64,000 nucleotides of DNA. It comes from Roseibium sp. (lineage in GTDB: Bacteria > Pseudomonadota > Alphaproteobacteria > Rhizobiales > Stappiaceae). The notes under the pieces are model-generated. The model ran no database searches, had not been told where the DNA came from, and was given only the letters and a program-made list of their open reading frames with translations. Every line of letters begins with the position of its first letter. Position 1 is the first letter of the stretch. The translations under genes were made by a program, and so were the position numbers. The DNA is taken from NCBI GenBank assembly GCA_017643925.1, contig JAEPML010000005.1:182265-246264 (forward strand). Reading direction: 5' to 3'. Positions 47,698-56,676 of this stretch are shown in pieces.

Positions 47698-47890
47698 TCA
47701 GACAACTCCGATCCCGTGTCAGCAATTTGACAGGCAGATCGGGCATTTGACGGAAACGCCGCGAAACCAGGCAGGGTAACGGCACACGGCGGTTCAAATC
47801 CTTTACGAAAGCGCGGCAAATCGGCCGCCTCTGAACTACCAGCAGCTGCCGTTCCACTCTTTACAAGTTCTAAACTAGCAAGGTAATTCA

Positions 47891-47915
47891 ATCAGAAGAA
47901 GTTGAATTTTCTGAT
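47891..47915. promoter_or_regulatory. Inverted repeat in katG-oxyR region, probable OxyR site
   Basis: ATCAGAA and TTCTGAT, perfect 7-bp arms 11 bp apart, 21 bp before the oxyR start. Further symmetrical A/T-rich sequence follows (TTTGATAG, TTATGATAA). OxyR sites are long and loosely conserved, so this is a fair but not exact candidate. Confidence 0.5.
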
Positions 47916-47935
47916 CGCTTTGATAGTTTTTTCTT

Positions 47936-48820
47936 ATGATAAATATCACTCTGAAACAGCTCCGCTATTTTGAAGCTCTCGCGCGGCACGGGCACTTCGG
48001 ACGCGCAGCAGATGCCTGCGCGATTTCTCAACCCGCGCTCTCCATGCAGATCAAGGAAATGGAGGATGTGCTTGGCGCAACGCTGTTTGAACGCGGGGCC
48101 CGGCAGGTTCGATTGACCCATTTCGGTGAGGTTGCCGTGGAACGCGCCCGGGATATCTTGCGGGCGGCGGACGAGCTGGGCGATTTGGCGCGTGCCTCGC
48201 GTGAGCGTCTGGTTGGTCGTCTACGCATCGGCGTCATACCGACCATTGCGCCCTACCTTCTTCCCAAGGTCATGGGGGATCTGTCAGGCCGCTACCCGGA
48301 GCTTGAAATCCATGTGCGCGAGACGGTCACGCCGAAACTGATCCAGGAGCTGAGGGACGGGAAACTGGACACGGCCATCGTGGCTTTGCCGATCTCGGAG
48401 ACCTGGTTGTCCGAAACGCCCCTTTTCGACGAGAATTTTGTTCTTGTCAGATCGGCAGGTGAATCCAACCTGCCGCTGCCGAGCGCCGACAGCCTGAGAG
48501 AAATGCGCCTTCTCCTGCTCGAGGAAGGCCACTGTTTCCGGGATCAGGCCCTCTCCTTCTGTAATTTGCAATCCGCGCCGCCGCGTGAAGTCCTGGATGC
48601 GAGCTCGCTCTCCACCCTGGTGCAGATGGTCAGTGCCGGCATGGGGGTCACGCTGATACCGGAAATGGCGGTTCCGGTTGAAACCCGTTCGGCCTCGGTC
48701 TCCATTTCACGTTTCCAGTCACCGGAGCCGATCCGCACAGTCGGCATGGTCTGGCGCCAGACCAGCCCGCTGGCGGGCCAGTTGAAAGAGATTGCCGAGG
48801 TCGTGAAGATGTGCGCCTGA
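47936..48820 (+). CDS. oxyR: Hydrogen peroxide sensor OxyR
   Basis: 294 residues, LysR family. HTH: LKQLRYFEALARHGHFGRAADACAISQPALSMQIKEMEDVLG. The two redox cysteines are present with the E. coli spacing: EEGHCFRDQALSFC, eight residues between Cys199- and Cys208-equivalents. Peroxide forms the disulfide and turns on katG, which is divergent. The ATG at 47936 is the first in frame; ribosome site is weak. Confidence 0.96.
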   Translation: MINITLKQLRYFEALARHGHFGRAADACAISQPALSMQIKEMEDVLGATLFERGARQVRLTHFGEVAVERARDILRAADELGDLARASRERLVGRLRIGVIPTIAPYLLPKVMGDLSGRYPELEIHVRETVTPKLIQELRDGKLDTAIVALPISETWLSETPLFDENFVLVRSAGESNLPLPSADSLREMRLLLLEEGHCFRDQALSFCNLQSAPPREVLDASSLSTLVQMVSAGMGVTLIPEMAVPVETRSASVSISRFQSPEPIRTVGMVWRQTSPLAGQLKEIAEVVKMCA

Positions 48821-48855
48821 GGGCGCCAGGGTATGTTACCGCAACAACTAGTCGT

Positions 48856-50025
48856 TCAGACCGAACGTATCCGGAAGGTCACAACGCCCAAAACCGCCAT
48901 CACGCCTGCGAGGCTCAAGAGGACCATTCTTGCATCGTCTCCAGATGCAAACACTGCAACGAGGATCCCCGCCAGGGGTTGCGACAGGTTGTTGAGGCAG
49001 ATGATGACACCGGTCGTCTTGCCGAATTCAGCGGGTGGGATGATCTCCTTGCGCAGCGTGCGGACATAGATGTTGAACATCTTGTCGAAGCCCGCGATCA
49101 GAAGAAAACCGGCCACGTATAGCAGCGGATGCAGCCCGACCCCCGTGAGCAATGCGCCAAGACAGATCATTGTGTAGGCCGTTACGCCCATCACCTGGAG
49201 GCTCAGATGCACATGGGCGGTGAGTGACAGAACGGCCAGCGTGGCAAGAGCGCCCCCGACCTGAAGCCAGGCATAGGCCTGTTCACTCTGATGGAAATAT
49301 CCGGTCATCATGGCGGCCATCGTTGCCAGCGTTGCCCCGATGATCAGGTTGACGCCGGCGGCCTGCAGGATCGCACGCATCAGGCCGGGAAGGCTCCAGA
49401 CAAGCCGCAGCGCATGAGCAAGGTCAGCCACCGGGTGCCGGTCGTGCCGTTCCGGCGCTGCTTCCATGCGCTTGTGCCCGGGCCACATCCAGAACGCGGC
49501 GTCGGCAAGAAGGAACAGGACGGTCGCTAGAACAACAACCAGCTCCCAGGGCCAGACCGTCATCAGGTAGGCTGCAATCAGCGGGCCGAGCATCACGCCC
49601 ATCTGGGATGCCAGCTGTCCATAACTCGCGACTTTTTCGAAACGCTGATCAGAAAAAGCCCGAACGAGCAGCATCTCGAGCGCGATCATGCCCTGGGTCG
49701 TCGGAATGCCGACCAGAGCCGACAGGGCAATCAACCACCAGACACCGCCAAAGGCGACCTGGCCGGCAATACCCAAAGCACAGACAACGGCTCTCAGGAT
49801 ACGGCTGATACGCAATAGCAGGATCGGCGAGAACCGGTCACACAGGATCCCGGCGACCGGAAAGGTCAGATAGCGCGGCAATGTCTCGAAGAAGAAGGCA
49901 AGCCCGGTCCAGGCCACATCACCTGTGATCTGGAAGATCACCAGGGGGACGAGGAACAACAGGATCTGATCGGCCAGAACCGTCAGAAACATGGACGCGA
50001 AAAAGGCGCGATCTCGCAAGAGCAT
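48856..50025 (-). CDS. MFS transporter
   Basis: 389 residues with 11-12 hydrophobic segments. Start MLLRDRAFFASMFLTVLADQILLFLVPLVIF, motif A-like GILCDRFSPILLLRISRILRAVV between TM2 and TM3. It resembles enterobactin/macrolide-exporter type MFS proteins (EntS/MefA-like) in length and wording, but no siderophore genes are near. Convergent with oxyR and isolated. Confidence 0.88.
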   Translation of the reverse strand: MLLRDRAFFASMFLTVLADQILLFLVPLVIFQITGDVAWTGLAFFFETLPRYLTFPVAGILCDRFSPILLLRISRILRAVVCALGIAGQVAFGGVWWLIALSALVGIPTTQGMIALEMLLVRAFSDQRFEKVASYGQLASQMGVMLGPLIAAYLMTVWPWELVVVLATVLFLLADAAFWMWPGHKRMEAAPERHDRHPVADLAHALRLVWSLPGLMRAILQAAGVNLIIGATLATMAAMMTGYFHQSEQAYAWLQVGGALATLAVLSLTAHVHLSLQVMGVTAYTMICLGALLTGVGLHPLLYVAGFLLIAGFDKMFNIYVRTLRKEIIPPAEFGKTTGVIICLNNLSQPLAGILVAVFASGDDARMVLLSLAGVMAVLGVVTFRIRSV

Positions 50026-50339
50026 GAGGGCTTTCGGGGAACGGCGACCGGTGGGACTTCAGTCGTACCATTCCCCTTCACCCGCAGCAAGGCGGCACAA
50101 ACCGCCTCACTGCTATTTGCAATTTTGCACGGCTGTCCCGGACGAAATGAAATGCAGATCCGGGACCTTTGGGCCCCATTTTTCAGGGCACAAGACAGTG
50201 GATACGCAAGCCCGAGGAGGTCCCGGCTCGAGGCCGGGACTGCGAACCTTGCTTTGGAGGTTTTGGGCTTCCGGACTGCTCCTAGGAGGATTTGAGTCCA
50301 GTCTCTCCACCGTGCCTGACACGCGGCTCCGTCGGGAAC
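50026..50339. repeat. Noncoding stretch with two GC hairpins
   Basis: 314 bp with no convincing gene. Hairpin 1: GTCCCGGA (50135-50142) with TCCGGGAC (50159-50166). Hairpin 2: GTCCCGGC (50220-50227), loop TCGAG, GCCGGGAC (50233-50240). The shared GTCCCGG/CCGGGAC arms suggest a dispersed palindromic repeat family; the 37.6-kb hairpin has GGTCCCG/CGGGACC arms too. The second looks like a tRNA T-arm, but no cloverleaf can be drawn. Confidence 0.45.
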
Positions 50340-51014
50340 CTAGACCTTGCGCGCGACCACGAAGCGGCTGCGGGGTTCCGGGTAGGTTCCCGTTTCTATG
50401 ATCTCGAACCCGGCACTGCGGATCTTGTCTTCAACGTCCTCAAAGGAGAACATGCTCACATAGGGCGCCTTGCCGAAGAGCTGCATCACCTTGATCATCG
50501 GACCGAACAGCCAGGCACGGTCCTTCAGGCAAACCGTCTTGGAAATGTAAAGGCCGCCCGGTTTCAAGAGGTCACGCACGCGCGCCAGCAGGTCGTCCGG
50601 GTTCTCCACCAGGTGGAAGAAGTTGAAGGCCAGGATCGCATCGTAGCCAGCGCCCTGCTCGTCGGACAGTTGAACCCGTTCATCGAATGCGTCCGCCGTC
50701 AGGAAACTGAGCCCCTCATGGGCAACGCCACTGTTTCTGTCGGCCGCCAGTTTCTCGTTCGCAATCTCGATCATGCCCGGTGCAAAATCGGTGGAGAGGA
50801 AGGACTTCACGTTCTTTGCCAGAAGAAGAGCGGTCGATCCGGTGCCGGCTCCAAGTTCCAGGACGTGGTCTTCCGGGCCCAGATGTTCCGTGGTCCGCTC
50901 GAGCGTTTTCTCGTAAGCGGCCTGATCCTTGATCTTCGAGGCCGCATATTTGCGGGCTGCCTTGTCCCAGAACCTTGTCGAAGGTGTCATGTCATTCGTC
51001 CATGTGATGGCCAT
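50340..51014 (-). CDS. Class I SAM-dependent methyltransferase
   Basis: 224 residues from the ATG at 51014 (GGAAAG upstream). Motif I VLELGAGTGSTALLLA (about 52-67), acidic loop STDFAPGMIEIA, motif post-I YDAILAFNFFHLVENPDDLLARV and post-II LKPGGLYISKTVCLKD. Small-molecule methyltransferase; substrate unknown. It follows a second methyltransferase on the same strand by 16 bp, and both are presumably under the LysR gene divergent from the unit. Confidence 0.92.
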   Translation of the reverse strand: MAITWTNDMTPSTRFWDKAARKYAASKIKDQAAYEKTLERTTEHLGPEDHVLELGAGTGSTALLLAKNVKSFLSTDFAPGMIEIANEKLAADRNSGVAHEGLSFLTADAFDERVQLSDEQGAGYDAILAFNFFHLVENPDDLLARVRDLLKPGGLYISKTVCLKDRAWLFGPMIKVMQLFGKAPYVSMFSFEDVEDKIRSAGFEIIETGTYPEPRSRFVVARKV

Positions 51015-51030
51015 GGTGTTTCTTTCCATA

Positions 51031-51807
51031 TCATGCTGTTCGTCGAAACGAAGCAGCTGTGTTGTCTTGCAGCGCGAATGAGGCTGCTTCGTTTTTCCTC
51101 CCGGCGATCGCCGTGCTCCAGAGCCGTGTCCAGGCTCCGGTCCCGACCGGCAATTCTTCAAGGTCCTCTAGGCCGCACTGTTCCAGCCATGTCTTGACCA
51201 CGTCCGTGTCCAGACGCTGGGTGCGCCATTTGAGGTGGATGTAGGCACCGAGCGCCGATTTGCGTGTCACCACCAAAAGCAGCTTGCCGCCCGGCTTGAG
51301 CACGCGGCACATCTCGCTGATCGCCGCATTCGGAGAAGCAAGATGTTCGATCGTGTGGGCGCAAATCACCCGGTCGAAACAGCCTGTCTCGAAAGGCAGG
51401 CTGTGCATGTCGGCAATCTGCCCGTCAAAACGCAGATCGAGGCCCGACAGGTTCGTGCGCGCCTCCGACAGCATGCTGGGCGATATATCCACGGCTGACA
51501 GATCAAACGGTTGAGCCACTTCATGTGCAAAGGCAACAGACAAGGCCCCGGTTCCGACCCCGCAATCCAGAACCCGAAGCGGCGCGTCGCCAGCGTCGTC
51601 ATCCCCTTCCGTGAAATCGGCCATGACCTCACGATAAGCGTCCAGAAAGCCGAGTTTCATCAGCTTGCCGGTCCACATGGGGGCCTGATCATCATAGGCC
51701 TGACGAAGATCGTCCGCCGAAAACCCGCGCCGGTTGACGGAGATCTGCCAGGTGCCGAACCAGCGCTCATAGACGGGTATCTTCGGCTTTTGAGTTTCCA
51801 ACGTCAT
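51031..51807 (-). CDS. Class I SAM-dependent methyltransferase, UbiE-like
   Basis: 258 residues. An N-terminal extension (1-65, VYERWFGTWQISVNRRGFSADDLRQAYDDQAPMWTGKL) precedes the Rossmann domain: VLDCGVGTGALSVAFA, SAVDISPSMLSEAR, HSLPFETGCFDRVICAHTIEHL, LKPGGKLLLVVTRKS. The ubiE-like signature suits lipid or quinone-like substrates. Its ATG overlaps the TGA of the 48-aa ORF upstream (AATGA), and the second methyltransferase follows, so three genes form one coupled unit. Confidence 0.92.
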   Translation of the reverse strand: MTLETQKPKIPVYERWFGTWQISVNRRGFSADDLRQAYDDQAPMWTGKLMKLGFLDAYREVMADFTEGDDDAGDAPLRVLDCGVGTGALSVAFAHEVAQPFDLSAVDISPSMLSEARTNLSGLDLRFDGQIADMHSLPFETGCFDRVICAHTIEHLASPNAAISEMCRVLKPGGKLLLVVTRKSALGAYIHLKWRTQRLDTDVVKTWLEQCGLEDLEELPVGTGAWTRLWSTAIAGRKNEAASFALQDNTAASFRRTA

Positions 51808-51950
51808 TTATTGCCGGAACCCCGATTGCGAAGGCCAATCAGCTCGAGAAATTCCCGACCTACGTCCCGTCCACCGCTCGGGGACGCCAGAAAACACAGG
51901 ACGGAGAAACCGATTTTGAGGAGTTGGACTGTCAGCGACTGCAGGCTCAT
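51804..51950 (-). CDS. 48-aa small ORF, coupled to methyltransferase gene
   Basis: ATG 51950 to TGA 51804-51806. AGGA lies about 8 nt upstream, and the stop overlaps the methyltransferase start, so translation coupling is likely. The N-terminal half is hydrophobic (LTVQLLKIGFSVLCFLA), the rest polar with Arg and Gly (GGRDVGREFLELIGLRNRG). No family recognised; it could be a leader peptide, a small membrane protein, or a substrate peptide for the enzymes. Confidence 0.5.
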   Translation of the reverse strand: MSLQSLTVQLLKIGFSVLCFLASPSGGRDVGREFLELIGLRNRGSGNK

Positions 51951-52002
51951 GATGCGATCCTTTCGTCTCTCAGATAACCCCTAAATAAACGAATATAAAT
52001 TG

Positions 52003-52013
52003 CCGAAATTCGG
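52003..52013. promoter_or_regulatory. Possible LysR box
   Basis: CCGAAATTCGG, 5-bp perfect arms round one base, in the A/T-rich 84-bp gap between the 48-aa ORF and the divergent LysR gene. Short, so of modest weight. Confidence 0.4.
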
Positions 52014-52034
52014 TTGGATGATATACATATTTGC

Positions 52035-52946
52035 ATGAACTGGCAGAACATCACATTCGACTGGAACCAGGCCCGCGCCTTTCTCGTAACCGCGGAAGAA
52101 GGCTCCCTGTCGGCAGCAGCACGGGCACTTGGCCTGACCCAACCGACGCTGAGCCGGCAAGTGGCGGCGCTGGAGGAAACGCTTGGTGTCACGCTGTTCG
52201 AACGGGTTTCGAAATCGCTGGTCCTGACGGAGGCTGGCGTGGAGCTTGCCGAACATGTGCGCGCCATGGGCGACGCGGCGAGCCGTGTCTCGCTCGCCGC
52301 CTCCGGTCAGTCGCAACAGGTCGAGGGCCTGGTGACCATCTCGACAACCGATCTTCTTGCAACCCATGTGCTTCCGGACATATTAGCTGAGCTCAGGGAA
52401 AAGGCTCCGGGCATCGAGATAAAGATCCTGTGCACCAACAGCCTCAGCGACCTTCGGCGCCGAGAGGCCGACATCGCCATTCGTCATGTGGAACCCGACC
52501 ACCCCGACCTTTATGCGCGCAAGCTGCGCGAAGCGCCGGCGCGGATCTACGCCGCGCGGTCCTACCTTGAAAAGTTTGGCGGCAAACAGCTGCGGAAGGA
52601 TGCCCATCAACTGGACTATATCGGCTTCGGCAACAACGAGGAGCTGGTCGGCTACCTGAAGGCCTTCGGCCTCGATGTCACCGAACGTCATGTCAAGCTT
52701 GGGTCGCCCAGCGGGGTCGTCGCCTGGCAGTTCGTACGAAACGGCATGGGGCTCTGCATCATGGCTGACGAGGTCGCCAATCGCTGCCCCGAGATTATCC
52801 CTGCATTCAAGGACGCGGATCCGGTCACGTTTCCGATCTGGCTGGTTACCCACCGCGAATTGCACACGAGCCGCCGTGTTCGCACGGTCTTCGATCACCT
52901 CGTGGAAGGTCTGCTCGCGGTTGATCTGACGGTGATCGACGACTAG
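52035..52946 (+). CDS. LysR family transcriptional regulator
   Basis: 303 residues from the ATG at 52035 (a TTG at 52014 would add seven). HTH: WNQARAFLVTAEEGSLSAAARALGLTQPTLSRQVAALEETLG; effector domain from about 95 with TDLLATHVLPDILAELREKAPGIEIKIL and RRREADIAIRHVEPDHPDLYARKL. Divergent from the 48-aa ORF and two methyltransferases, which are the likely targets. The serine hydrolase gene ends 22 bp after it on the other strand. Confidence 0.93.
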   Translation: MNWQNITFDWNQARAFLVTAEEGSLSAAARALGLTQPTLSRQVAALEETLGVTLFERVSKSLVLTEAGVELAEHVRAMGDAASRVSLAASGQSQQVEGLVTISTTDLLATHVLPDILAELREKAPGIEIKILCTNSLSDLRRREADIAIRHVEPDHPDLYARKLREAPARIYAARSYLEKFGGKQLRKDAHQLDYIGFGNNEELVGYLKAFGLDVTERHVKLGSPSGVVAWQFVRNGMGLCIMADEVANRCPEIIPAFKDADPVTFPIWLVTHRELHTSRRVRTVFDHLVEGLLAVDLTVIDD

Positions 52947-52967
52947 GGGCAACGGTCGGTCCGCAGC

Positions 52968-54095
52968 CTAGTTCGAAACGCTGTTCCAGGCGGAGTAGAG
53001 CGTCGAGTGCAGCAGCGAGTGCCTTTCGCCGAAGCGGACCACCACGAGGTCCTTTTCGGGCATCATGTAAACGATCTGTCCGCCCTGCCCCATCATGTAG
53101 GTGAAGGCTCCCTGAAGGTCTTCGCCCTGCCGGTCGAGAATGTTGTGGCGCACGTGGAGACCGTAGACGCCGTCAACGAGATCCGCAGGACGGTGATGCT
53201 TTCCAAAGAACTCGCGCCAGATCTCCCTTGGCAGAAAGGGGTCTGCCGGAGTGCCATTGCGCATCAGGTAGCGGCCAATCAGCATCCAGTCCCTGGGCGA
53301 GGCATAGAGACAGCAATAGGCCGTGACGTCGCCTGCCTCGGCATGCTGAAGCCAATAGGCGTCTCCGGCACCAGCCGGTTGCCAGATCTTGTCCGCCAGT
53401 AGCCGGGGCAGCGGTTGTCCATAAAGCCTGGACAGGAGCTTGCCGAGCACGGCGGTATTCACATTCTGATAGGAGAATTGTGTGGGGTTCTTCCGGGTGA
53501 TTTCCAACTCGTGCTCGACAGAGCTGATGCCGCCGACATGCAAACGGGCGAGCGCGCCGAAGGGATTATAGGAAATCAGGCGATCGGGTTTGTCCGCACC
53601 GTCCCGTTCGAAATCGAGACCGCTTCTCATTTCCAGGAAACTGCGAACCGGTCGTTTCTGAAAGTCCTGAGACCCGAACCCGGGCAGATAAGTGCCGATC
53701 GGATCGTCCAGGCTCACGATCCTGCCTTCTGACTGCGCCTTGAGCACGAGCGCTCCGACAAGGCTTTTCACCAGGGAATAGGAATTGAGGCGCGTGCTGC
53801 GCCCGATCCGTTCCGCATAGGTTTCAAGGAGCAACTTGCCGTCCCGCATCACCAGAAGCGCGCGGCTCTCGGAGTTTTCGAAGAGGTCCACACCGCGCAG
53901 ATCGAGTTCGCGAAAGTCCGGGTGCCGCGGGATCGGTTCCGGGGCCCCAGGCACGGTCTCATAGTCTCCGCTTGCCGGCCACATGACCGGCGGGTACCCG
54001 CCCGAGAAAGCATTGAACAGCCCGGTGCCATAGGCCGTGGCCAGCCCCGCGCAAAACAGGATCAGGATAAGCGCGGACAGCTTCAGAAAATTCAT
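52968..54095 (-). CDS. Serine hydrolase (beta-lactamase/class C-like)
   Basis: 375 residues. N-terminal helix LSALILILFCAGLATAYGTG anchors it in, or exports it across, the inner membrane. The catalytic SxxK is NSYSLVKSLVGALV (about 130), the Tyr motif is FSYQNVNTAVL. A later HRPADLVDGVYGLHVR and GQGGQIVYMMPEKDLVVVRFG close the domain. The family includes DD-peptidases, esterases and beta-lactamases, so which is open. Confidence 0.92.
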   Translation of the reverse strand: MNFLKLSALILILFCAGLATAYGTGLFNAFSGGYPPVMWPASGDYETVPGAPEPIPRHPDFRELDLRGVDLFENSESRALLVMRDGKLLLETYAERIGRSTRLNSYSLVKSLVGALVLKAQSEGRIVSLDDPIGTYLPGFGSQDFQKRPVRSFLEMRSGLDFERDGADKPDRLISYNPFGALARLHVGGISSVEHELEITRKNPTQFSYQNVNTAVLGKLLSRLYGQPLPRLLADKIWQPAGAGDAYWLQHAEAGDVTAYCCLYASPRDWMLIGRYLMRNGTPADPFLPREIWREFFGKHHRPADLVDGVYGLHVRHNILDRQGEDLQGAFTYMMGQGGQIVYMMPEKDLVVVRFGERHSLLHSTLYSAWNSVSN

Positions 54096-54297
54096 ATTCC
54101 AGAAAACCTGGGTTCGATCACGTCAGGCCAAGGCAAACAGGAGAACGTGTCGAAAAAGGGACGGGCCTCGCGATCGGCGGTGGATAGAGTTTGACACGCC
54201 GTTTGGCCGGCGATTGTCTCCCTTTTGCTGATCCGTCTTGCAACTGTCCGCAGCTGCTAGAAAATGATGAGGTGCTCAGCCAGATGAGCGCTGCTGA

Positions 54298-55290
54298 TTA
54301 CCGCGGCTTGTTGAAGGACGGATCGGGAGTTCCGCGCAAACAGGCAACAATCCAAGGATAGCTGTCCGTAACATAATAACCGTTGACACCCCTCACCGTC
54401 ATACCATTACAAGCATCCAGGTCACCGGCATTGGTAAACTCGTAGTCGGAACGATAGAGACCATCGTAGGTGCCGCCGGGATTGCCGTCCCCCGACGGTC
54501 TGTCACCTTTTTTCAAGGTATAACCGGGAACAGCCTTTCTGACGGTACCGCTTTCATCCTTGAAATAGGACCCGAAAACCGGGAAGCCATCCGAGGCAAA
54601 GCCGATGACCGGGGATCCATCCGGCCCCGGATTGTCATCGAACATGGCTTCGGGGTTTCCGTGGTAATGGTATCGGCCGTCCGGCTGGGTGTGAGCGTGA
54701 TGATCATCTTCCGCGAAGGTGGCAAGCGGAGACATCGGATCGAGCAGCCAGGGATCGCTGGCACGGCATCCGGCAAGCACGTTGCCCTTGTCGTCGGCTT
54801 GTGGACTGCTGGGCCGATAGCAGCCGGCCGACTGAATATCCACCACTGCTCCATTCAGCATGACCGCATCGAAGCTCGTCTGCTCCAGCTCCGTCGTCTT
54901 GCCCGTGAATTCGGGCTTGCGCGCAATCCTGAACGTGTGACCGATGGCGGCAACTTCGGACGCAAAGTCACGTCGCGACCCGCCGCCCACATCATGGTTG
55001 GGAATGCCGTTCGATTGCAGCAGACAATCGTCGCCACTCACCGTAATCACGACCGCACCGTCCAAGGATCGGTACTGCTGCAGGTCAGTCACTTCCGAAG
55101 TGTAGGCATCGGCATAGTCAGCGCAGTTGGCAGACGTATTCGTCAGGATCTTGTTCGTGATCGTTACATGAGACGGGTCGCCCCTCGCGGTGTCGAGTAT
55201 CAGCCCGGCATCGTCAGCCCGGCCTTCACCAATCACGAAAAACAACGAAACCGTCAGGCACGTGACGAGTGATTTTTCCAAAACGCGCAT
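54298..55290 (-). CDS. YHYH domain secreted protein
   Basis: 330 residues with a signal peptide (SLVTCLTVSLFFVIGEGRA). The YHYH signature is present: HAHTQPDGRYHYHGNPEAMF, then GSPVIGFASDGFPVFGSYF and late CNGMTVRGVNGYYVTDSYPWIVACLRG. His-rich clusters suggest metal binding. The family is known only as a domain of unknown function in secreted proteins. Single gene. Confidence 0.9.
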   Translation of the reverse strand: MRVLEKSLVTCLTVSLFFVIGEGRADDAGLILDTARGDPSHVTITNKILTNTSANCADYADAYTSEVTDLQQYRSLDGAVVITVSGDDCLLQSNGIPNHDVGGGSRRDFASEVAAIGHTFRIARKPEFTGKTTELEQTSFDAVMLNGAVVDIQSAGCYRPSSPQADDKGNVLAGCRASDPWLLDPMSPLATFAEDDHHAHTQPDGRYHYHGNPEAMFDDNPGPDGSPVIGFASDGFPVFGSYFKDESGTVRKAVPGYTLKKGDRPSGDGNPGGTYDGLYRSDYEFTNAGDLDACNGMTVRGVNGYYVTDSYPWIVACLRGTPDPSFNKPR

Positions 55291-55372
55291 CGCTTCCCTC
55301 CTGAAACCTGCGACTTGCCACCCTTTGATTACCCGCAGGCCTGACCAACTCTTCCCAGGTCCAGTTGTCTAC

Positions 55373-56281
55373 TCAACCCAACATCCAGTTGAGCACAAGG
55401 CGCCAGTCGGTCATGCGGATGGGGGTGCCGTGGGTGCCGGTGTCGAATAGCGTGAACCTGATCGGATAGCGGGGTGCGCGCTGCTTGATCTGCTTGAAGA
55501 AATTGGCCTGGGTTTCCCAGTTATAGACCCGGTCCAGTGTCCCCTGCCCCATGTAGATCGGAACGTTGCGGGACAGTGCGCCGGACCCCAGAAAGTTGGG
55601 GTCCTTTGGCGAGCCCAGGAGGACGATGCCGTTTATCAGGCGCGAATAACTGCTGCTCTTGACCAGGTTCCAGCAGATGATCCCTCCCATGGAACCGCAG
55701 GCCACCACGACCTTTGCGCCGGGCGACAATTGCTTCTGGTACTGGATCAGCGCCGCGACATCGGCTGTTCCGCTCTTGCCGAAATTCTTGATGTCGACGG
55801 TCAGATAGGCACCGCCGTTGCGCACCATCAGGTTCTGCACCCGGTTGAAGTTGCCGCCAAATGAAACGTCATTCATGCCCTGGAAGCGGTTGCCGCCCTG
55901 GCCGTGAATATAGATCACGATGGCCTTGGCGCCGCCTTTCCACTTGCCGGTACCCATGTAGTTGATGACCCGGCCGTTGGCCTTCAGCTCTGCGCTGCCC
56001 CGCCCGCGCTTGGGCTTGTAGGAAACGTAGTTGCCGAATACGCGGCGTTCATCGACCTCGTCCCGATCCCTGAGGTCCCGCTGCTTGGAGTATTCGACAA
56101 CGATGAAATCACCGTCATAGAGGGTCTCTGTAGCCTTCTTGTATCGAAACAGCCTGTCCTTGTACGGCTTCAGCGCTTCGGCCTGCGCGCCAGCCGCAAA
56201 GCCGACAAGCACAAGAAGCCCGGCGAGCAATGTGGTCTGGAGGTTCCGGAGAAACTGGACAATCGGGGACCGGCGCAACAT
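55373..56281 (-). CDS. Secreted alpha/beta hydrolase
   Basis: 302 residues. Signal peptide LQTTLLAGLLVLVGFAAGAQA. Alpha/beta-hydrolase fold: KAIVIYIHGQGGNRFQGM (oxyanion part), nucleophile elbow VVACGSMGGIICW with Ser in GSMGG, and FTLFDTGTHGTPIRM with the His. No lid domain. Probably an esterase or peptidase in the periplasm. Convergent with nothing; the ParA gene is divergent and 395 bp away. Confidence 0.88.
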   Translation of the reverse strand: MLRRSPIVQFLRNLQTTLLAGLLVLVGFAAGAQAEALKPYKDRLFRYKKATETLYDGDFIVVEYSKQRDLRDRDEVDERRVFGNYVSYKPKRGRGSAELKANGRVINYMGTGKWKGGAKAIVIYIHGQGGNRFQGMNDVSFGGNFNRVQNLMVRNGGAYLTVDIKNFGKSGTADVAALIQYQKQLSPGAKVVVACGSMGGIICWNLVKSSSYSRLINGIVLLGSPKDPNFLGSGALSRNVPIYMGQGTLDRVYNWETQANFFKQIKQRAPRYPIRFTLFDTGTHGTPIRMTDWRLVLNWMLG

Positions 56282-56676
56282 CAGCTGTCCTCATTACGAC
56301 AAATCACAAGAAGCAAAGTGCCGACAGCCTACGCGGCGACCGAACCGCATGCAATCGGGTGACAATGAATTTCGATTTTGTCCGCAGATGCGCAAAACGC
56401 TTCGAAAGACCGCTGCTCCCACTCGAATTCCGGGAGAGATTACAAAGAAAATTGTCCTGCAAAATCAGTCATTCGCAACTATTCGGGAAAAACCCTAGGA
56501 ACTTCTGCCAAGAGTTTTCAACGAGTTTATCCACAAACCCTAAGACTTTCTGAATAACTCTCTCCCAAATTGCAAATTTAAGGAATTGGTAACCATAAAT
56601 TTCCAAGACTGAACATCAGACAGGCCCAGAAGAGGCCTCTTATCAGACGATGCACGGCAAGTTCAGGAGAACCCAC
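56282..56676. other. Intergenic region with DnaA box before ParA gene
   Basis: 395 bp, A/T-rich in its last 200 bp. TTATCCACA at 56527-56535 is a perfect DnaA box. A near-palindrome AAATTGCAAATTT follows at 56569-56581. No repeats typical of a partition centromere are visible and no gene. Promoter for the ParA gene. Confidence 0.5.

Noticed and set aside
50281..50322. Possible tRNA end (GAGTCCAGTCTCTCCACC)
   Set aside because: Looks like a tRNA-Ser 3' end at first glance, but T-arm pairs fail and no acceptor, D or anticodon arms can be built upstream.
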